Assembly: GCF_900566055.1 (NCBI RefSeq)
Contig: NZ_UPHQ01000221.1
Span: 1-42,201 of the forward strand
DNA length: 42,201 bases
Source of the DNA: Mycobacterium innocens
GTDB taxonomy: Bacteria > Actinomycetota > Actinomycetes > Mycobacteriales > Mycobacteriaceae
Direction of reading: 5' to 3'
The notes beneath the pieces are model-generated. The model saw nothing but the letters and a program-made list of their open reading frames with translations, did not search any database and was not told where the DNA came from. Both the position numbers and the translations under genes were made by a program. Shown piece after piece: positions 25,927 to 35,755 of this stretch. The first letter of the stretch is position 1. Each line of letters begins with the position of its first letter.

Positions 25927-26066
25927 GAAACGCTCCTCGAGCGAATGACGCTCGCGCGAACCCACACGAGCGTGTCGGCGCGGGCCGCGGCACCAGGACC
26001 GGGGCCGGTCCTGCCGTTGTAGTGACGGAAGGTGCCGCCCTGGCAGCAGAGCATGTCGCTGACCAT
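25923..26066 (-). CDS. phoAT: PhoAT, small antitoxin-like partner of PhoH2
   Basis: A 47-codon frame runs from the ATG at 26066 to the TGA at 25923-25925. The product begins [19 protein letters not shown], continues through a Gly/Pro/Ala linker and ends [15 protein letters not shown]. Its stop overlaps the GTG of phoH2 in GTGA, the arrangement reported for mycobacterial phoAT-phoH2. The small size, strict coupling and C-C/His residues fit PhoAT, which is often missed by annotation. An internal ATG at codon 5 is an alternative start. I identify it from position, overlap and length; I have not aligned it. Confidence 0.75.
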   Translation of the reverse strand: MVSDMLCCQGGTFRHYNGRTGPGPGAAARADTLVWVRASVIRSRSVS

Positions 26067-26136
26067 CGACTGCGACGCTACTCCGGTGACGACACTCCCG
26101 CAGGACAGGCGCGCCGACGCACTCCGTAGAGGTCGG

Positions 26137-26155
26137 GGCTAGCCGTGGGCTAGCC
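26137..26155. terminator. Hairpin at the desA2 stop codon
   Basis: The palindromic octamer GGCTAGCC occurs twice (26137-26144 and 26148-26155) with GTG between them, so the RNA can fold into an 8-bp stem with a 3-base loop. The desA2 stop codon lies inside it. It is probably a terminator or 3'-end stabilising hairpin; there is no U-tract. Confidence 0.5.
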
Positions 26156-26977
26156 GGTGACGAACTGTTTGAGCGCGGGCTCGTCGGCCAGACCCCAGGC
26201 GGTGATGCGATCGGAAATCACCTGCCGCCGCTGCTGCGGACCGAAGATCCCGGCGTCGGCCACCTTCTGCACCTTGTCCTGGTAGGCGTCAATGTCGCCG
26301 CCGACGACCTCGAGGTCGGCAGCGCGGGCCGCGATCGCGGCGATCGTCTCGTCCCGGGAGTAGTCGAGGCAGTGTGTGACCAGGTTGGCGAAGAACAGCT
26401 CGTGGCGCGCCTCGTCCCGGGCGATCCGGTCGATCAACCCGGCCAGGATCGGCTCTTCGATCTGTGCGGCCAGATTTTGGCAGAACACGGCAAGGGAGCG
26501 CTCGTAGAACGCCATGTAGACCAGGGTCTCCACTTGCGTGTACTTGTCGGCGCGGTAGCCCTTCATGACGTGCTGGACGCGGACTTCTTCATTGGCGACC
26601 GGGTCCACCTCGCGGGTCACCACGAGGTATTCGCGCAGCGCGATGGCGTGCAAATGCTCTTCCGCGGTCCACCTGCCAAGCCAGCGGCCCCACCACTCCT
26701 CGAGGATGAAGTGCTCGACCAGCTCGCGGTGATGGCCGGCCAGGTTGTCCTTGAGGGTCAGCAGGATCTCGCAGGCGTCGGTGATAACCCGCGGCAACGT
26801 CGCCTGGGACGGATCCCAATCCCGTCCGCCGAGAAAGGCGAAGTTCTCGCCCCGGTCGAACGGAACGTAGTCGTGGGCGAACCAGATGTCCTCGGTCTCA
26901 AGATGTCGAGCCATGTTCTCTTCCACCACAGGCTCGAGTTCCAGGGTCAGCGCATTAGCGACAGGTTTCTGTGCCAT
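26150..26977 (-). CDS. desA2: Acyl-ACP desaturase-like diiron protein DesA2
   Basis: The 275-residue protein belongs to the plant-type soluble stearoyl-ACP desaturases. Diiron ligands are visible in two EX2H-type motifs, EEHLHAIA and DEARHELF, plus single glutamates in the other helices (for example [12 protein letters not shown]). DesA2 is needed for mycolic acid and membrane lipid synthesis in mycobacteria. The ATG at 26977 ([18 protein letters not shown]) matches the known N-terminus. No ribosome binding site is seen, but TACAGT (26984-26989 on this strand) ends six bases before the ATG, which would fit a leaderless transcript. Confidence 0.95.
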   Translation of the reverse strand: MAQKPVANALTLELEPVVEENMARHLETEDIWFAHDYVPFDRGENFAFLGGRDWDPSQATLPRVITDACEILLTLKDNLAGHHRELVEHFILEEWWGRWLGRWTAEEHLHAIALREYLVVTREVDPVANEEVRVQHVMKGYRADKYTQVETLVYMAFYERSLAVFCQNLAAQIEEPILAGLIDRIARDEARHELFFANLVTHCLDYSRDETIAAIAARAADLEVVGGDIDAYQDKVQKVADAGIFGPQQRRQVISDRITAWGLADEPALKQFVTG

Positions 26978-27074
26978 GCAGTAACTGTAACCCGACGACA
27001 CAGGTTTCGTGAAATTGGGCTGCGCGTGTCGTGGCTTACCCGCGCGATCACGCTGACAACTGTTTCGCCGCAGG

Positions 27075-28355
27075 CTAGCGACCTGCCAGGCTCCAGTCCT
27101 CAAGGCCCTCGTAGAGCGGAAATTCCCTGGCCAGACGGGTCACCCGGGCGCGCAGCGCCGGGACATCGGCAGCGCTGCCGTCGGCCAGGGCGGTAGCGAT
27201 CACGTCGGCGACTTCGTTGAATTCGGCATCGCCGAACCCGCGGGTCGCCAGCGCGGGCGTTCCGATCCGCAGGCCCGAGGTCACCATGGGCGGGCGGGGG
27301 TCGTTGGGCACGGCGTTGCGGTTGACCGTAATTCCCACCTCGTGCAACAGATCCTCGGCGGCCTGGCCGTCCAGTGGAGAGTTGCGCAGGTCGACCAGCA
27401 CCAGGTGGACGTCGGTTCCACCGCTGACGACCGAGACACCGGCCTTGGCGACATCGTCACCGAGCAGTCGTTCGGCGAGGATCCGGGCACCGGACAGGGT
27501 GCGCCGCTGGCGGTCGGCGAACTCGGGGGTGGCAGCGATCTTGAGGGCGACCGCCTTGCCCGCAATCACATGCATCAACGGTCCGCCCTGCTGGCCGGGG
27601 AACACCGCCGAGTTGATCGCCTTGGCGTACTCCTGCTTGCCCAGGATCATGCCGGAACGGCCTCCGCCGAGCGTCTTGTGCACCGTGGTGGAAACCACGT
27701 CGGCGTGCGGCACCGGCGACGGATGCAATCCGGCGGCAACCAAACCGGCGAAATGCGCCATGTCCACCCACAACTTCGCGTCGACCTCGTCGGCGATGGC
27801 GCGAAACGCCGCGAAGTCGAGAATCCGGGGATAGGCCGACCAGCCGGCGATGATCACCTTCGGGCGGAATTCCAGCGCCTTGGCGCGCACCACGTCCATG
27901 TCGATCAGGTGCGTCGTGGGATCCACACCGTAGAACCCGTTCTCGTACAACTTGCCGGAGAAGTTCAACCGCATGCCATGGGTCAGGTGGCCGCCGTTGG
28001 CGAGGTCCAGACCCAGCAGCCGCTCCCCCGGCGACATCAGCGCGGCCAGGACCGCGGCGTTGGCCTGGGCGCCCGAATGCGGCTGCACGTTGGCGAAATC
28101 GGCGCCGAACAGCGCCTTGGCCCGGTCCCGGGCGATGTTTTCCACCACGTCGACGTGCTCACAACCGCCGTAGTACCGCCGGCCCGGCAGCCCCTCCGCA
28201 TACTTGTTGGTCAACACGCTGCCCTGGGCCTGCAACACCGATCGCGGCACGAAATTCTCCGAGGCGATCATCTCTAAGGTGTCTCGTTGCCGGCCGAGTT
28301 CCTTGCCCAGCAGCTCTGCGATATCGGGGTCGACGTCGGCCAGCGGGGCGGACAT
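27075..28355 (-). CDS. glyA: Serine hydroxymethyltransferase
   Basis: GlyA1 converts serine and tetrahydrofolate to glycine and methylene-tetrahydrofolate with PLP and supplies one-carbon units. The 426-residue protein shows [53 protein letters not shown] and the PLP lysine in [16 protein letters not shown]. The ATG at 28355 starts [19 protein letters not shown]; the longer open frame upstream is not protein-like. It is divergent from coaA, with 311 bases between. Confidence 0.97.
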   Translation of the reverse strand: MSAPLADVDPDIAELLGKELGRQRDTLEMIASENFVPRSVLQAQGSVLTNKYAEGLPGRRYYGGCEHVDVVENIARDRAKALFGADFANVQPHSGAQANAAVLAALMSPGERLLGLDLANGGHLTHGMRLNFSGKLYENGFYGVDPTTHLIDMDVVRAKALEFRPKVIIAGWSAYPRILDFAAFRAIADEVDAKLWVDMAHFAGLVAAGLHPSPVPHADVVSTTVHKTLGGGRSGMILGKQEYAKAINSAVFPGQQGGPLMHVIAGKAVALKIAATPEFADRQRRTLSGARILAERLLGDDVAKAGVSVVSGGTDVHLVLVDLRNSPLDGQAAEDLLHEVGITVNRNAVPNDPRPPMVTSGLRIGTPALATRGFGDAEFNEVADVIATALADGSAADVPALRARVTRLAREFPLYEGLEDWSLAGR

Positions 28356-29605
<1,250 letters not shown>

Positions 29606-29633
29606 CACGGCCCCGTGTCGAGCCGGTGCCGAA

Positions 29634-30218
29634 TCAGACCGGCGATGCGCCGCGGATTCCGTGCTTGCCGAACAGCAGCCCGCCCGTGCCGCCCTCGCCC
29701 CCGATGCCACCATTGGAGCCGTTGCCGCCGTTACCGCCGTCGCCGATCAGGATGGCGTCGACGCCGGCGCCACCAGGCTGGTCGGGCCCGCGGTTTCCGC
29801 CGTTACCGCCGTTGCCGAACAGCGGCCCACCAGGGCCCCCGGGCTGCCCGGGTCCACCGTTGCCGATCAGCGGCCGCCCCAGCAACGCCTGGGTGGACGC
29901 GTTGATCGCATTGAGGAGGTTCGCTCGACATTGGCGGCCTCGGTGCTGGCGTACGCGCCCACGCCGGCCGTCAAGGCCTGCACGAGCTGTGCATGAAAAC
30001 CGGCCACTTGCGTACCGAGGTTCTGATAGGCCTGCGCATAGCGCATAGGCGGAAAACAGTGCGGCGACGCCGGCCGGCACCTCGTCGGCGGCAGCCGCCA
30101 CCAGGCCGGCCGTGGGGGCCGCCGCAGCCGCGTTGGCCGCGCTGATGCTCGAACCGATACCGGCCAAATAGGTGGCCGCCGCGGCGATCATTTCCGGACT
30201 CGCGATCGCGAAAGACAT
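29634..30218 (-). CDS. Short PE_PGRS protein with a frame-shifted internal segment
   Basis: The 194-residue frame starts with GGAGG before ATG and MSFAIASPEMIAAAATYLAGIGSSISAANAAA, a typical PE domain. After AALFSAYA the sequence turns into unrelated, Arg/Cys-rich residues (LCAGLSEPRYASGRF...) for about 38 residues, then returns to family sequence ([22 protein letters not shown]) and a short PGRS tail. Two lesions explain this: a perfect 7-bp tandem duplication of GCGCATA at 30034-30047 (+7), and a missing base near 29922 (-1). Together they restore the frame. The lost segment in the right frame would read QAYQNLGTQVAGFHAQ. H37Rv has the much longer PE_PGRS22 here. Export and function are doubtful. 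Confidence 0.8.
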   Translation of the reverse strand: MSFAIASPEMIAAAATYLAGIGSSISAANAAAAAPTAGLVAAAADEVPAGVAALFSAYALCAGLSEPRYASGRFSCTARAGLDGRRGRVRQHRGRQCRANLLNAINASTQALLGRPLIGNGGPGQPGGPGGPLFGNGGNGGNRGPDQPGGAGVDAILIGDGGNGGNGSNGGIGGEGGTGGLLFGKHGIRGASPV

Positions 30219-30341
30219 GGCTGCCTCCAAGCTCCGCACCTGAATCGCGTCGGCTACCGGCAAATGACCGGAAATTGGAGCGTATCGCCGCCGGAAACGG
30301 GGTCTTCCGCTGTTGCCGAAGGCGCCGCCAGAATGGCTGAC

Positions 30342-30374
30342 GCGGGGCGTCCACGGCATACAGCGGCGCCCCGC
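30342..30374 (-). terminator. Hairpin downstream of the small membrane-protein gene
   Basis: GCGGGGCG (30342-30349) pairs perfectly with CGCCCCGC (30367-30374), loop 17 bases, starting 17 bases beyond the stop of the gene ending at 30391. It is a likely rho-independent-type terminator without a U-run. Confidence 0.4.
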
Positions 30375-30390
30375 GGCAGCAACACGGCGA

Positions 30391-30804
30391 TTAGGCCGCC
30401 AGCCGGCGCACCCCCAGGTACTGCAGACCGGCGAACAACGCCGTGTACCCGCCGCTGGCCAGGGTCGCGGCCACGCCAACGGCGGTCATGGGCACCAGCT
30501 CGGCGGCCACAACGGCGGCCAGGGTGTAGACGATGTTGCCCACGACGACGCCGATACCTGCCCGGCGCAGGTTCGGCAGCGCGGCAAGGCCGAACACCAC
30601 CAGCCCGTAGAGCACGAAGAAAGCGCCCATGCTGTATTCCTGGCCGGACGTCAGGCCGGTCATCTTCGAAATCGGGTCGGCGGCGACGGCGACGGCCAAA
30701 CCCAGCAGTCCCGTCAACGTGGCGTCGGCACGCATCGCGAACCGCAGCAGTGAGTCCGTCGAGTCGTACAGGGGCCGGATTGTCGGATCGGAAAGAGCGG
30801 TCAT
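30391..30804 (-). CDS. Small four-helix membrane protein of unknown function
   Basis: This protein has 137 residues with four hydrophobic helices: TLTGLLGLAVAVAADP, YSMGAFFVLYGLVVFGLAAL, AGIGVVVGNIVYTLAAVVAAEL and MTAVGVAATLASGGYTALFAGLQYLG. The N-terminus (MTALSDPTIRPLYDSTDSLLRFAMRADA) is soluble. No enzyme motif is visible. The ATG is followed upstream by AAGGAGTAA, a good ribosome binding site. It lies downstream of a methyltransferase pseudogene on the same strand, which may once have been cotranscribed with it. Confidence 0.8.
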   Translation of the reverse strand: MTALSDPTIRPLYDSTDSLLRFAMRADATLTGLLGLAVAVAADPISKMTGLTSGQEYSMGAFFVLYGLVVFGLAALPNLRRAGIGVVVGNIVYTLAAVVAAELVPMTAVGVAATLASGGYTALFAGLQYLGVRRLAA

Positions 30805-30919
30805 GCCATTACTCCTTGGCTGTGTGGAAGGCGGTTTGTCGAACAGGTTTCACGGTGTCGCCCAAGCACTGCCAGATCGACGCATGGCACTGCCAGCCAC
30901 TGCCATCGACGGGCCAAGT

Positions 30920-31970
30920 TCACACGGCGATGCCCTCGATCAGGCTGTATGGCGAGGCGGTTGCCACCACCCGGGTCATGCGAAAGCTCGCGCGCCCCAG
31001 GAGTCGGCCGTACTCGTCGGGCGTTCGCGCGCGTCCGCGAGCAGCAACATCTCCAGGTCGATCCATTTACCCTGCTCGATGAGCAAGACCTTTGTGCCCG
31101 GACCCGCCGCCGAACGGACGTTGCGAAGGACTCGCACCGCGTCGTCGTAGGGCCAGTCGTGGATGATGTCCTTGAGGACGTAGGCGTCGCCGCCGGTCGG
31201 TATCTCGTCGAAGAACGAACCAGCTTCGATCCGAACCCGGTCCGCTACCCGGTGTTCGGAAAGCAGGTCGGGCTCCGGCAACCACATGGCCAAGGTCGAA
31301 CAGGATGCCACGTGCCTGCGGCGCCGACGTCAGGATCGCGGTCAACAGCCGACCATGTCCGCCACCGACGTCGACGACGGTGCCGCAGTCGCTGAAGTCG
31401 TAGGCGGCGACCACCGGCGCGATCGACGGTTCCGACGGACTTGTCATGGCCTGGTTGAACATTTCGGTGAGCGCCGGTTCGCTGGCGAGATAGTCGAAGC
31501 ACGGTTTGCCACGCAATGCCGCGACGATGGTGTGGCCGCTGCGCACCGCATCTGTGAGCCGGCTCCACTACTCTCGATGAGCAGGAGCGCCGACAAATCG
31601 AGCCATCCCGGCCAACGACACGTCAGCATCGCTGCGAAGAACATCCGCCAGCGGAGTCAAGGCATAGCGGCCGTCACGGCAGCGGCGCAAGATGCCGCGT
31701 CCGATCAAGGCCCGCAGTAGCCGGCTGACGGCGTCGGCGTCGGTGCCGACGGCTGCCGCGAGTTCCTCGGCGGTCAGCGGCCCCTTGGCGAGCGTGTCGG
31801 CGATACCGAGGTCCGCGGCGACGGTGATCCCCTGAGCCGCCCACGCCTGCAGGATCATTTTCATCAGCGCGACGGTCCGGAACCAGGCCGCGATGCAGTC
31901 GACCGAGGTGATGCCGCACCGTCTCGACGATCCGCACGACCCTGGCCGGCGGAAGCTTTGCTACCGTGAC
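30920..31970 (-). pseudogene. SAM-dependent O-methyltransferase, pseudogene
   Basis: Pieces of one hydroxyneurosporene/O-methyltransferase-type protein lie in order in different frames. An N-terminal piece (VVRIVETVRHHLGRLHRGLVP) is followed by a frameshift at about 31880, then MKMILQAWAAQGITVAADLGIADTL (dimerisation/winged-helix part). An in-frame TAG follows near 31572 where homologues read HREHWSRL, then the SAM-binding segment GTVVDVGGGHGRLLTAIL. A frameshift near 31285 comes next, then DAYVLKDIIHDWPYDDAVRVL, and a final frameshift near 31025 before LLGRASFRMTRVVATASPYSLIEGIAV and the stop at 30920. The original start seems to have become GTC at 31970 after AAGGG. At least four lesions make it non-functional. 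Confidence 0.85.
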
Positions 31971-32044
31971 TAACCCTTTTCGGCCCTACCCAACCGCGTT
32001 CGAAGCTCAGGACGCTGAGGATGGTACGCCGGCCAGCGCCCGGG

Positions 32045-33415
32045 CTAATCGCTGGGAACGGTGACCCGCCCGCGCAGATCGGCGGCGATAAGCCGAGCCG
32101 CAGCGTTCTGCCAGTTGTGCAATGAGCGCTGCGGCACCTCGGTGACCAGCCACTGCCAGGCTTGGCGGGCGGTCGCATCCAAACCGGCAGCGGTGGCGTT
32201 TTGCGCGTAGGCGCGCACGCCCACGACGTAGGGGAAATACAGCGAGTTGTAGTAACGCCAGTGTTCGGTGGTTCCGAAATCGCCGGCGTCGCGCGGCTTG
32301 AGCCGGGCAATGCCGTCGGCCAGCACGGCCTTGAGTTCGTTGGCCCGCTCCAAAGGATGGTCGGGTGCCCCGCGTGCGGCCAACCGCTCATCGATCACCG
32401 GCAACGCGGTCAGCGGGCTGGCGACGAGCTTGGTCAGATCGCCGTAGTGGCCCAGCGCCCGGCGGGTGAGCCGGACGAAGGTGTCGTCGTCCATGTCGGC
32501 GAGGGGGTTCACCGACCGCAGCGGCAAACCCGCCCCGGTATGCCGCAGCGCGGCCCGGTCGGCGCGCAGCGTGGGCGACTGGGAAAACGCCAGCCGATCC
32601 AGCAGCCCGGCCAGCGGATCGGCGAGCACCTGCACGATGATCGCGATCGCCAGGCTGGTGAAAAGCAGCACCGTCAGCGCGGTCTGCGCCGTCGGCTCTG
32701 TGCGGGTCACCGCCAAACCGATCAGCGCCTGGCCGCCGAACAACACCGCCACCGCCAGCGTGCCGAAAAACGAGCGCAGCATGTCTGCCCGCAACGCCTG
32801 GCCCTCGTCGAAGGCGTCCCACAGGGCAACCGCCACCCCGAGCGCCAAGACGTCGAAACCCGTCGACGCCAGAGCCAGCCAGCTGGGCACCAGGCCCAGC
32901 GGTATGACCAGGATGGCGTTGGCCAGTGCGAAGAACAGGGTTGCCACGATCACCACGCCAATGACGGGGGTCGGCTGCGCGGGCCGCAGCACCGCGACGA
33001 CCATCGCCCCGAGAGTGGACGCGGATATCACCGCCAACATCAACAGGTGACCGGCCCGCAACGGGCCGGTGACGCCGCCCGCCATCGTCGCGCCGAACAG
33101 GGTCAGCGCCGCGACACCGCCGATTAGCACGAGCTCCCGCGTGCAGGCCCGCCAGCTGTCGCACGGCCGGGCCAGCTCAAGGAGCACCGCCAACCACGCG
33201 ACGCCGGGGACGGCGACGAGGTAGATCTCCAGTCGGCTCAGCAGCTGGGCGTGCACGACGCTGGTCGCGCGCACCGCATCCAAGGCCACCACCAGCGCGA
33301 AACCGCACAGTCCGGTCGCCGCCAACACCAGCACCGGCTTGCGCGGATCACGGGCGAGCAGGTATAGCCCCAGCCACAGGCTCAGCGTGAACACCGCCGC
33401 CGACAGCGCAGCCAT
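32045..33415 (-). CDS. Polytopic membrane protein of unknown function
   Basis: This protein has 456 residues with about eight to ten membrane helices in the first 310 (for example VFTLSLWLGLYLLA, VLVLAATGLCGFALVVAL, LVLIGGVAALTLFGATMAG, VIGVVIVATLFFALANAILVIPLGLV, VLLFTSLAIAIIVQVLA). A soluble helical domain of about 145 residues follows (RRALGHYGDLTKLVASPLTALPVIDERLAARG...WRYYNSLYFPYVVGVRAYAQN). I do not recognise the family. The ATG at 33415 is chosen because the frame above it is only tandem repeat sequence. The minisatellite 33427-33664 forms its promoter region. Confidence 0.8.
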   Translation of the reverse strand: MAALSAAVFTLSLWLGLYLLARDPRKPVLVLAATGLCGFALVVALDAVRATSVVHAQLLSRLEIYLVAVPGVAWLAVLLELARPCDSWRACTRELVLIGGVAALTLFGATMAGGVTGPLRAGHLLMLAVISASTLGAMVVAVLRPAQPTPVIGVVIVATLFFALANAILVIPLGLVPSWLALASTGFDVLALGVAVALWDAFDEGQALRADMLRSFFGTLAVAVLFGGQALIGLAVTRTEPTAQTALTVLLFTSLAIAIIVQVLADPLAGLLDRLAFSQSPTLRADRAALRHTGAGLPLRSVNPLADMDDDTFVRLTRRALGHYGDLTKLVASPLTALPVIDERLAARGAPDHPLERANELKAVLADGIARLKPRDAGDFGTTEHWRYYNSLYFPYVVGVRAYAQNATAAGLDATARQAWQWLVTEVPQRSLHNWQNAAARLIAADLRGRVTVPSD

Positions 33416-33426
33416 GCATCCAGTTT

Positions 33427-33664
33427 GGCACGGGTCCGATTCGTGCCGACCCGCTGCGCCCGCCTCCGCCGCGCTTGCGATCGGCACGGGTCCGATTCGT
33501 GCCGACCCGCTGCGCCCGCCTCCGCCGCGCTTGCGATCGGCACGGGTCCGATTCGTGCCGACCCGCTGCGCCCGGTCCTCCGCCGCGCTTGCGATCGGCA
33601 CGGGTCCGATTCGTGCCGACCCGCTGCGCCCGGTCCTCCGCCGCGCTTGCGATCGGCACGGGTT
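33427..33664. repeat. Minisatellite: two 56-bp and two 58-bp tandem units
   Basis: Four units start at 33427, 33483, 33539 and 33597, each beginning GGCACGGGTCCGATTCGTGC and ending CGCGCTTGCGATC; a fifth partial copy begins at 33655. Units 1 and 2 are 56 bp and identical; units 3 and 4 are 58 bp and identical, differing by two bases in a CCCGCC/CCCGGTCC segment. The array fills the space between the Z-FPP synthase stop and the membrane-protein start. Unit length is not a multiple of three, so it is not coding. It is a likely variable-number locus. Confidence 0.95.
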
Positions 33665-34451
33665 ACTTGCCGTACCGCCGATGGCGCTGGCTGTAATCGC
33701 GCAGGGCGCGGAGAAAATCGACCCGGCGGAACGCGGGCCAGTGCGCTTCGGTGAACCACATCTCCGAATAGGCGCTTTGCCACAGCAGGAAACCGGACAG
33801 GCGTTGCTCGCCCGAGGTGCGAATCACCAAATCCGGGTCGGGTTGGCCAGAGGTGTAGAGATTTTCGGAAATGCCGTCTTCGGTCACCGCGTCGACCAGC
33901 TCCTCGGCGCTGGCGCCGTTGGCCAATTCTTTGCTCAACAACGCCCGAACCGCGTCGACGATCTCCCGGCGCCCGCCGTAGCCCACCGCGACGTTGACAT
34001 GGAACGACGCCGTCGCAGGGGTCGACTCCACCGCGTCGCGCACCCGGCGGGCCGGCTCCTCGCCGATCAGTCCCAGATCGCCGACGGTACGCACACTCCA
34101 GCGGTTGGCCGGGGCGCAGATCTCCTCGACGACGTCGGTGATGATCTCGATCAGTCCGGCGAGCTCGTCGGGATCACGCTGCAGGTTCTCGGTGGAAAGC
34201 AGGTAGACGGTGGTCATCTCGATGCCGGCGTCCTGACACCACCGCAGCATCTCGGCAATCTTGGCGGCACCCATCCGGTAGCCATAGCTGACGTCCTCGT
34301 AACCCGCGCTGCGCGCCCACCGGCGGTTGCCGTCGCACAGCACCGCGATGTGTCTCGGCAATTCGGACCGGGTGGCGGCCAGACCCTGCCGCAGCCGAAG
34401 CTCGTAGATCCGATACAACGGCTCTTTGAGCCGCGGCGGGATGATCTCCAC
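33663..34451 (-). CDS. Short-chain (2Z,6E)-farnesyl diphosphate synthase (Rv1086-like)
   Basis: A cis-prenyltransferase of 262 residues. RHIAVLCDGNRRWARSAGY holds the catalytic Asp and phosphate-binding Arg; STENLQRDPDEL, VNVAVGYGGRREIVDA, DLVIRTSGEQRLSGFLLWQSAYSEMWFTE complete the family motifs. The M. tuberculosis orthologue makes Z,E-farnesyl diphosphate, which feeds decaprenyl phosphate synthesis for the cell wall. I chose the GTG at 34451 (VEIIPPRLKEPLYRIYE) because it gives the known length and because TAGTCT (34460-34465 on this strand) ends eight bases before it, which suits a leaderless message; an ATG at 34478 is the alternative. The stop lies at the edge of the minisatellite. Confidence 0.95.
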   Translation of the reverse strand: MEIIPPRLKEPLYRIYELRLRQGLAATRSELPRHIAVLCDGNRRWARSAGYEDVSYGYRMGAAKIAEMLRWCQDAGIEMTTVYLLSTENLQRDPDELAGLIEIITDVVEEICAPANRWSVRTVGDLGLIGEEPARRVRDAVESTPATASFHVNVAVGYGGRREIVDAVRALLSKELANGASAEELVDAVTEDGISENLYTSGQPDPDLVIRTSGEQRLSGFLLWQSAYSEMWFTEAHWPAFRRVDFLRALRDYSQRHRRYGK

Positions 34452-34606
34452 GAGAATCCAGACTACTGTGACGGACATAAGATTCCGGCTTTGATCCGGG
34501 CCAAAATCACCGCTTGCCCGCCCACGTCGTAACCGTCTTCGAAGACCAACCCGACTAGGGTGATTGTGACGGTTACCGGCAATAACACAACGGGGAGATG
34601 GGAGAC

Positions 34607-35347
34607 ATGAGCAGCCAGGCCAGCACGGCTACCGCCGCAGCACCTGAATCACACGGGTTTACGCCGTCCAATGCTGCCCACCACATCGTTGAGGGCGTTA
34701 CTCGGGCCCTGACCAAACCCCGCTTCCGGGGCTGGATCCACGTCTACTCGGCCGGTACCGCGGTTTTGGCCGGGGCGTCGCTGGTCGCGGTCTCGTGGGC
34801 CGTCAGTTCCACCAAGGCCGGGCTGGCTACGTTGGCCTACATCATGGCCACCGTGGTGATGTTCACCGTCAGCGCCACCTATCACCGAGTCAACTGGGAA
34901 TCCGCGTCAGCTCGCGCCTGGATGAAGCGGGCCGATCATTCGATGATCTTCGTGTTCATCGCGGGCAGCTATACGCCGTTTGCGCTGTTGGCCCTGCCGG
35001 GCCATGCCGGGCGGGTGGTGTTGTCGATTGTGTGGGGTGGCGCGATCGCCGGGGTGCTCCTGAAGATGTGCTGGCCGACGGCGCCGCGCTGGGTGGGCGT
35101 GCCCCTCTATCTCCTGCTGGGCTGGGTGGCCGTCTGGTACACCGCGACGATCCTGCACAACGCGGGGGTGACGGCGCTAGTCTTGCTGTTCGTCGGCGGC
35201 GTGTTGTACAGCATCGGCGGCATTCTCTACGCGGTACGGTGGCCAGACCCGTGGCCGTCGACGTTCGGCTATCACGAGTTCTTCCACGCCTGCACCGCGG
35301 TCGCGGCGATCTGCCACTATATCGCGATGTGGTTTGTGGTGTTCTAG
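34607..35347 (+). CDS. Hemolysin III / PAQR-like seven-helix membrane protein (Rv1085c-like)
   Basis: This protein has 246 residues with seven membrane helices. Family motifs are present: [11 protein letters not shown] with the conserved Ser/His, [24 protein letters not shown] with the conserved Asp-His, and a C-terminal [16 protein letters not shown] that should supply two metal-binding His residues. Hemolysin III and PAQR proteins bind zinc and may act as membrane hydrolases; haemolysis has not been shown for this one. GGGGAGA lies eight bases before the ATG at 34607; an ATG at 34598 is the alternative. Confidence 0.9.
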   Translation: MSSQASTATAAAPESHGFTPSNAAHHIVEGVTRALTKPRFRGWIHVYSAGTAVLAGASLVAVSWAVSSTKAGLATLAYIMATVVMFTVSATYHRVNWESASARAWMKRADHSMIFVFIAGSYTPFALLALPGHAGRVVLSIVWGGAIAGVLLKMCWPTAPRWVGVPLYLLLGWVAVWYTATILHNAGVTALVLLFVGGVLYSIGGILYAVRWPDPWPSTFGYHEFFHACTAVAAICHYIAMWFVVF

Positions 35348-35358
35348 TCAGCAGCGCG

Positions 35359-35751
35359 CTAGAGCCGGGTGACGTCGTCGGCCGACCAGTACGCCTTCAT
35401 CGTGGTGACCTTGCCGCGGTCGTCGAAAACCATCACCTCGATGGGCTCCACCCGCATTGCGTTGTCGTGCGCCGTCACGGTCAGCCGAAACTGGAACGCC
35501 GCCTCGTTGCCGGAGACCCTCAGAGACACCAACTCACATACCCGCTCGAGCCCGGCGATCGCCGAGTAGAAGCCGCGGATTGCCTTCGTGCCGATGTGCA
35601 CCACCCCACCGACGGGATCCTCGAGAGTGGCGTCGGCGGCGTAGAAGCTGACCAAGTCCTCGACGCCGCCGTTGTTGAGCACCGCGATGTAACGGTGGAC
35701 GGTGTCAGCGATCGCCTGGGCTCTGTCGGTGCGGTCCGGCATGGGGGGCAC
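35359..35751 (-). CDS. SnoaL/ketosteroid isomerase-like protein
   Basis: An NTF2-fold protein of 130 residues. RYIAVLNNGGVEDLVSFYAADATLEDPVGG matches the ketosteroid isomerase family start, with the Tyr and an Asp where the catalytic pair usually sits (EDPVG), and VMVFDDRGKVTTMKAYW holds a second Asp near the position of D103. It may therefore isomerise a delta-5 steroid ketone or simply bind a hydrophobic ligand. It starts five bases after the stop of the thioredoxin-domain gene, so it is the last gene of the mca operon. The GTG at 35751 and the ATG at 35742 are both possible starts. Confidence 0.8.
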   Translation of the reverse strand: MPPMPDRTDRAQAIADTVHRYIAVLNNGGVEDLVSFYAADATLEDPVGGVVHIGTKAIRGFYSAIAGLERVCELVSLRVSGNEAAFQFRLTVTAHDNAMRVEPIEVMVFDDRGKVTTMKAYWSADDVTRL

Positions 35752-35755
35752 GCTA

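Noticed and set aside
24922..26022. 366-codon plus-strand open frame
   Set aside because: It is antisense to phoH2 and phoAT.
33416..33601. N-terminal extension of the membrane protein through the repeats
   Set aside because: The frame is only open because of the repeat; there is no hydrophobic or conserved sequence, and unit length would change frame with copy number.
33427..33664. CRISPR array
   Set aside because: The units are contiguous 56-58-bp tandem copies without unique spacers.
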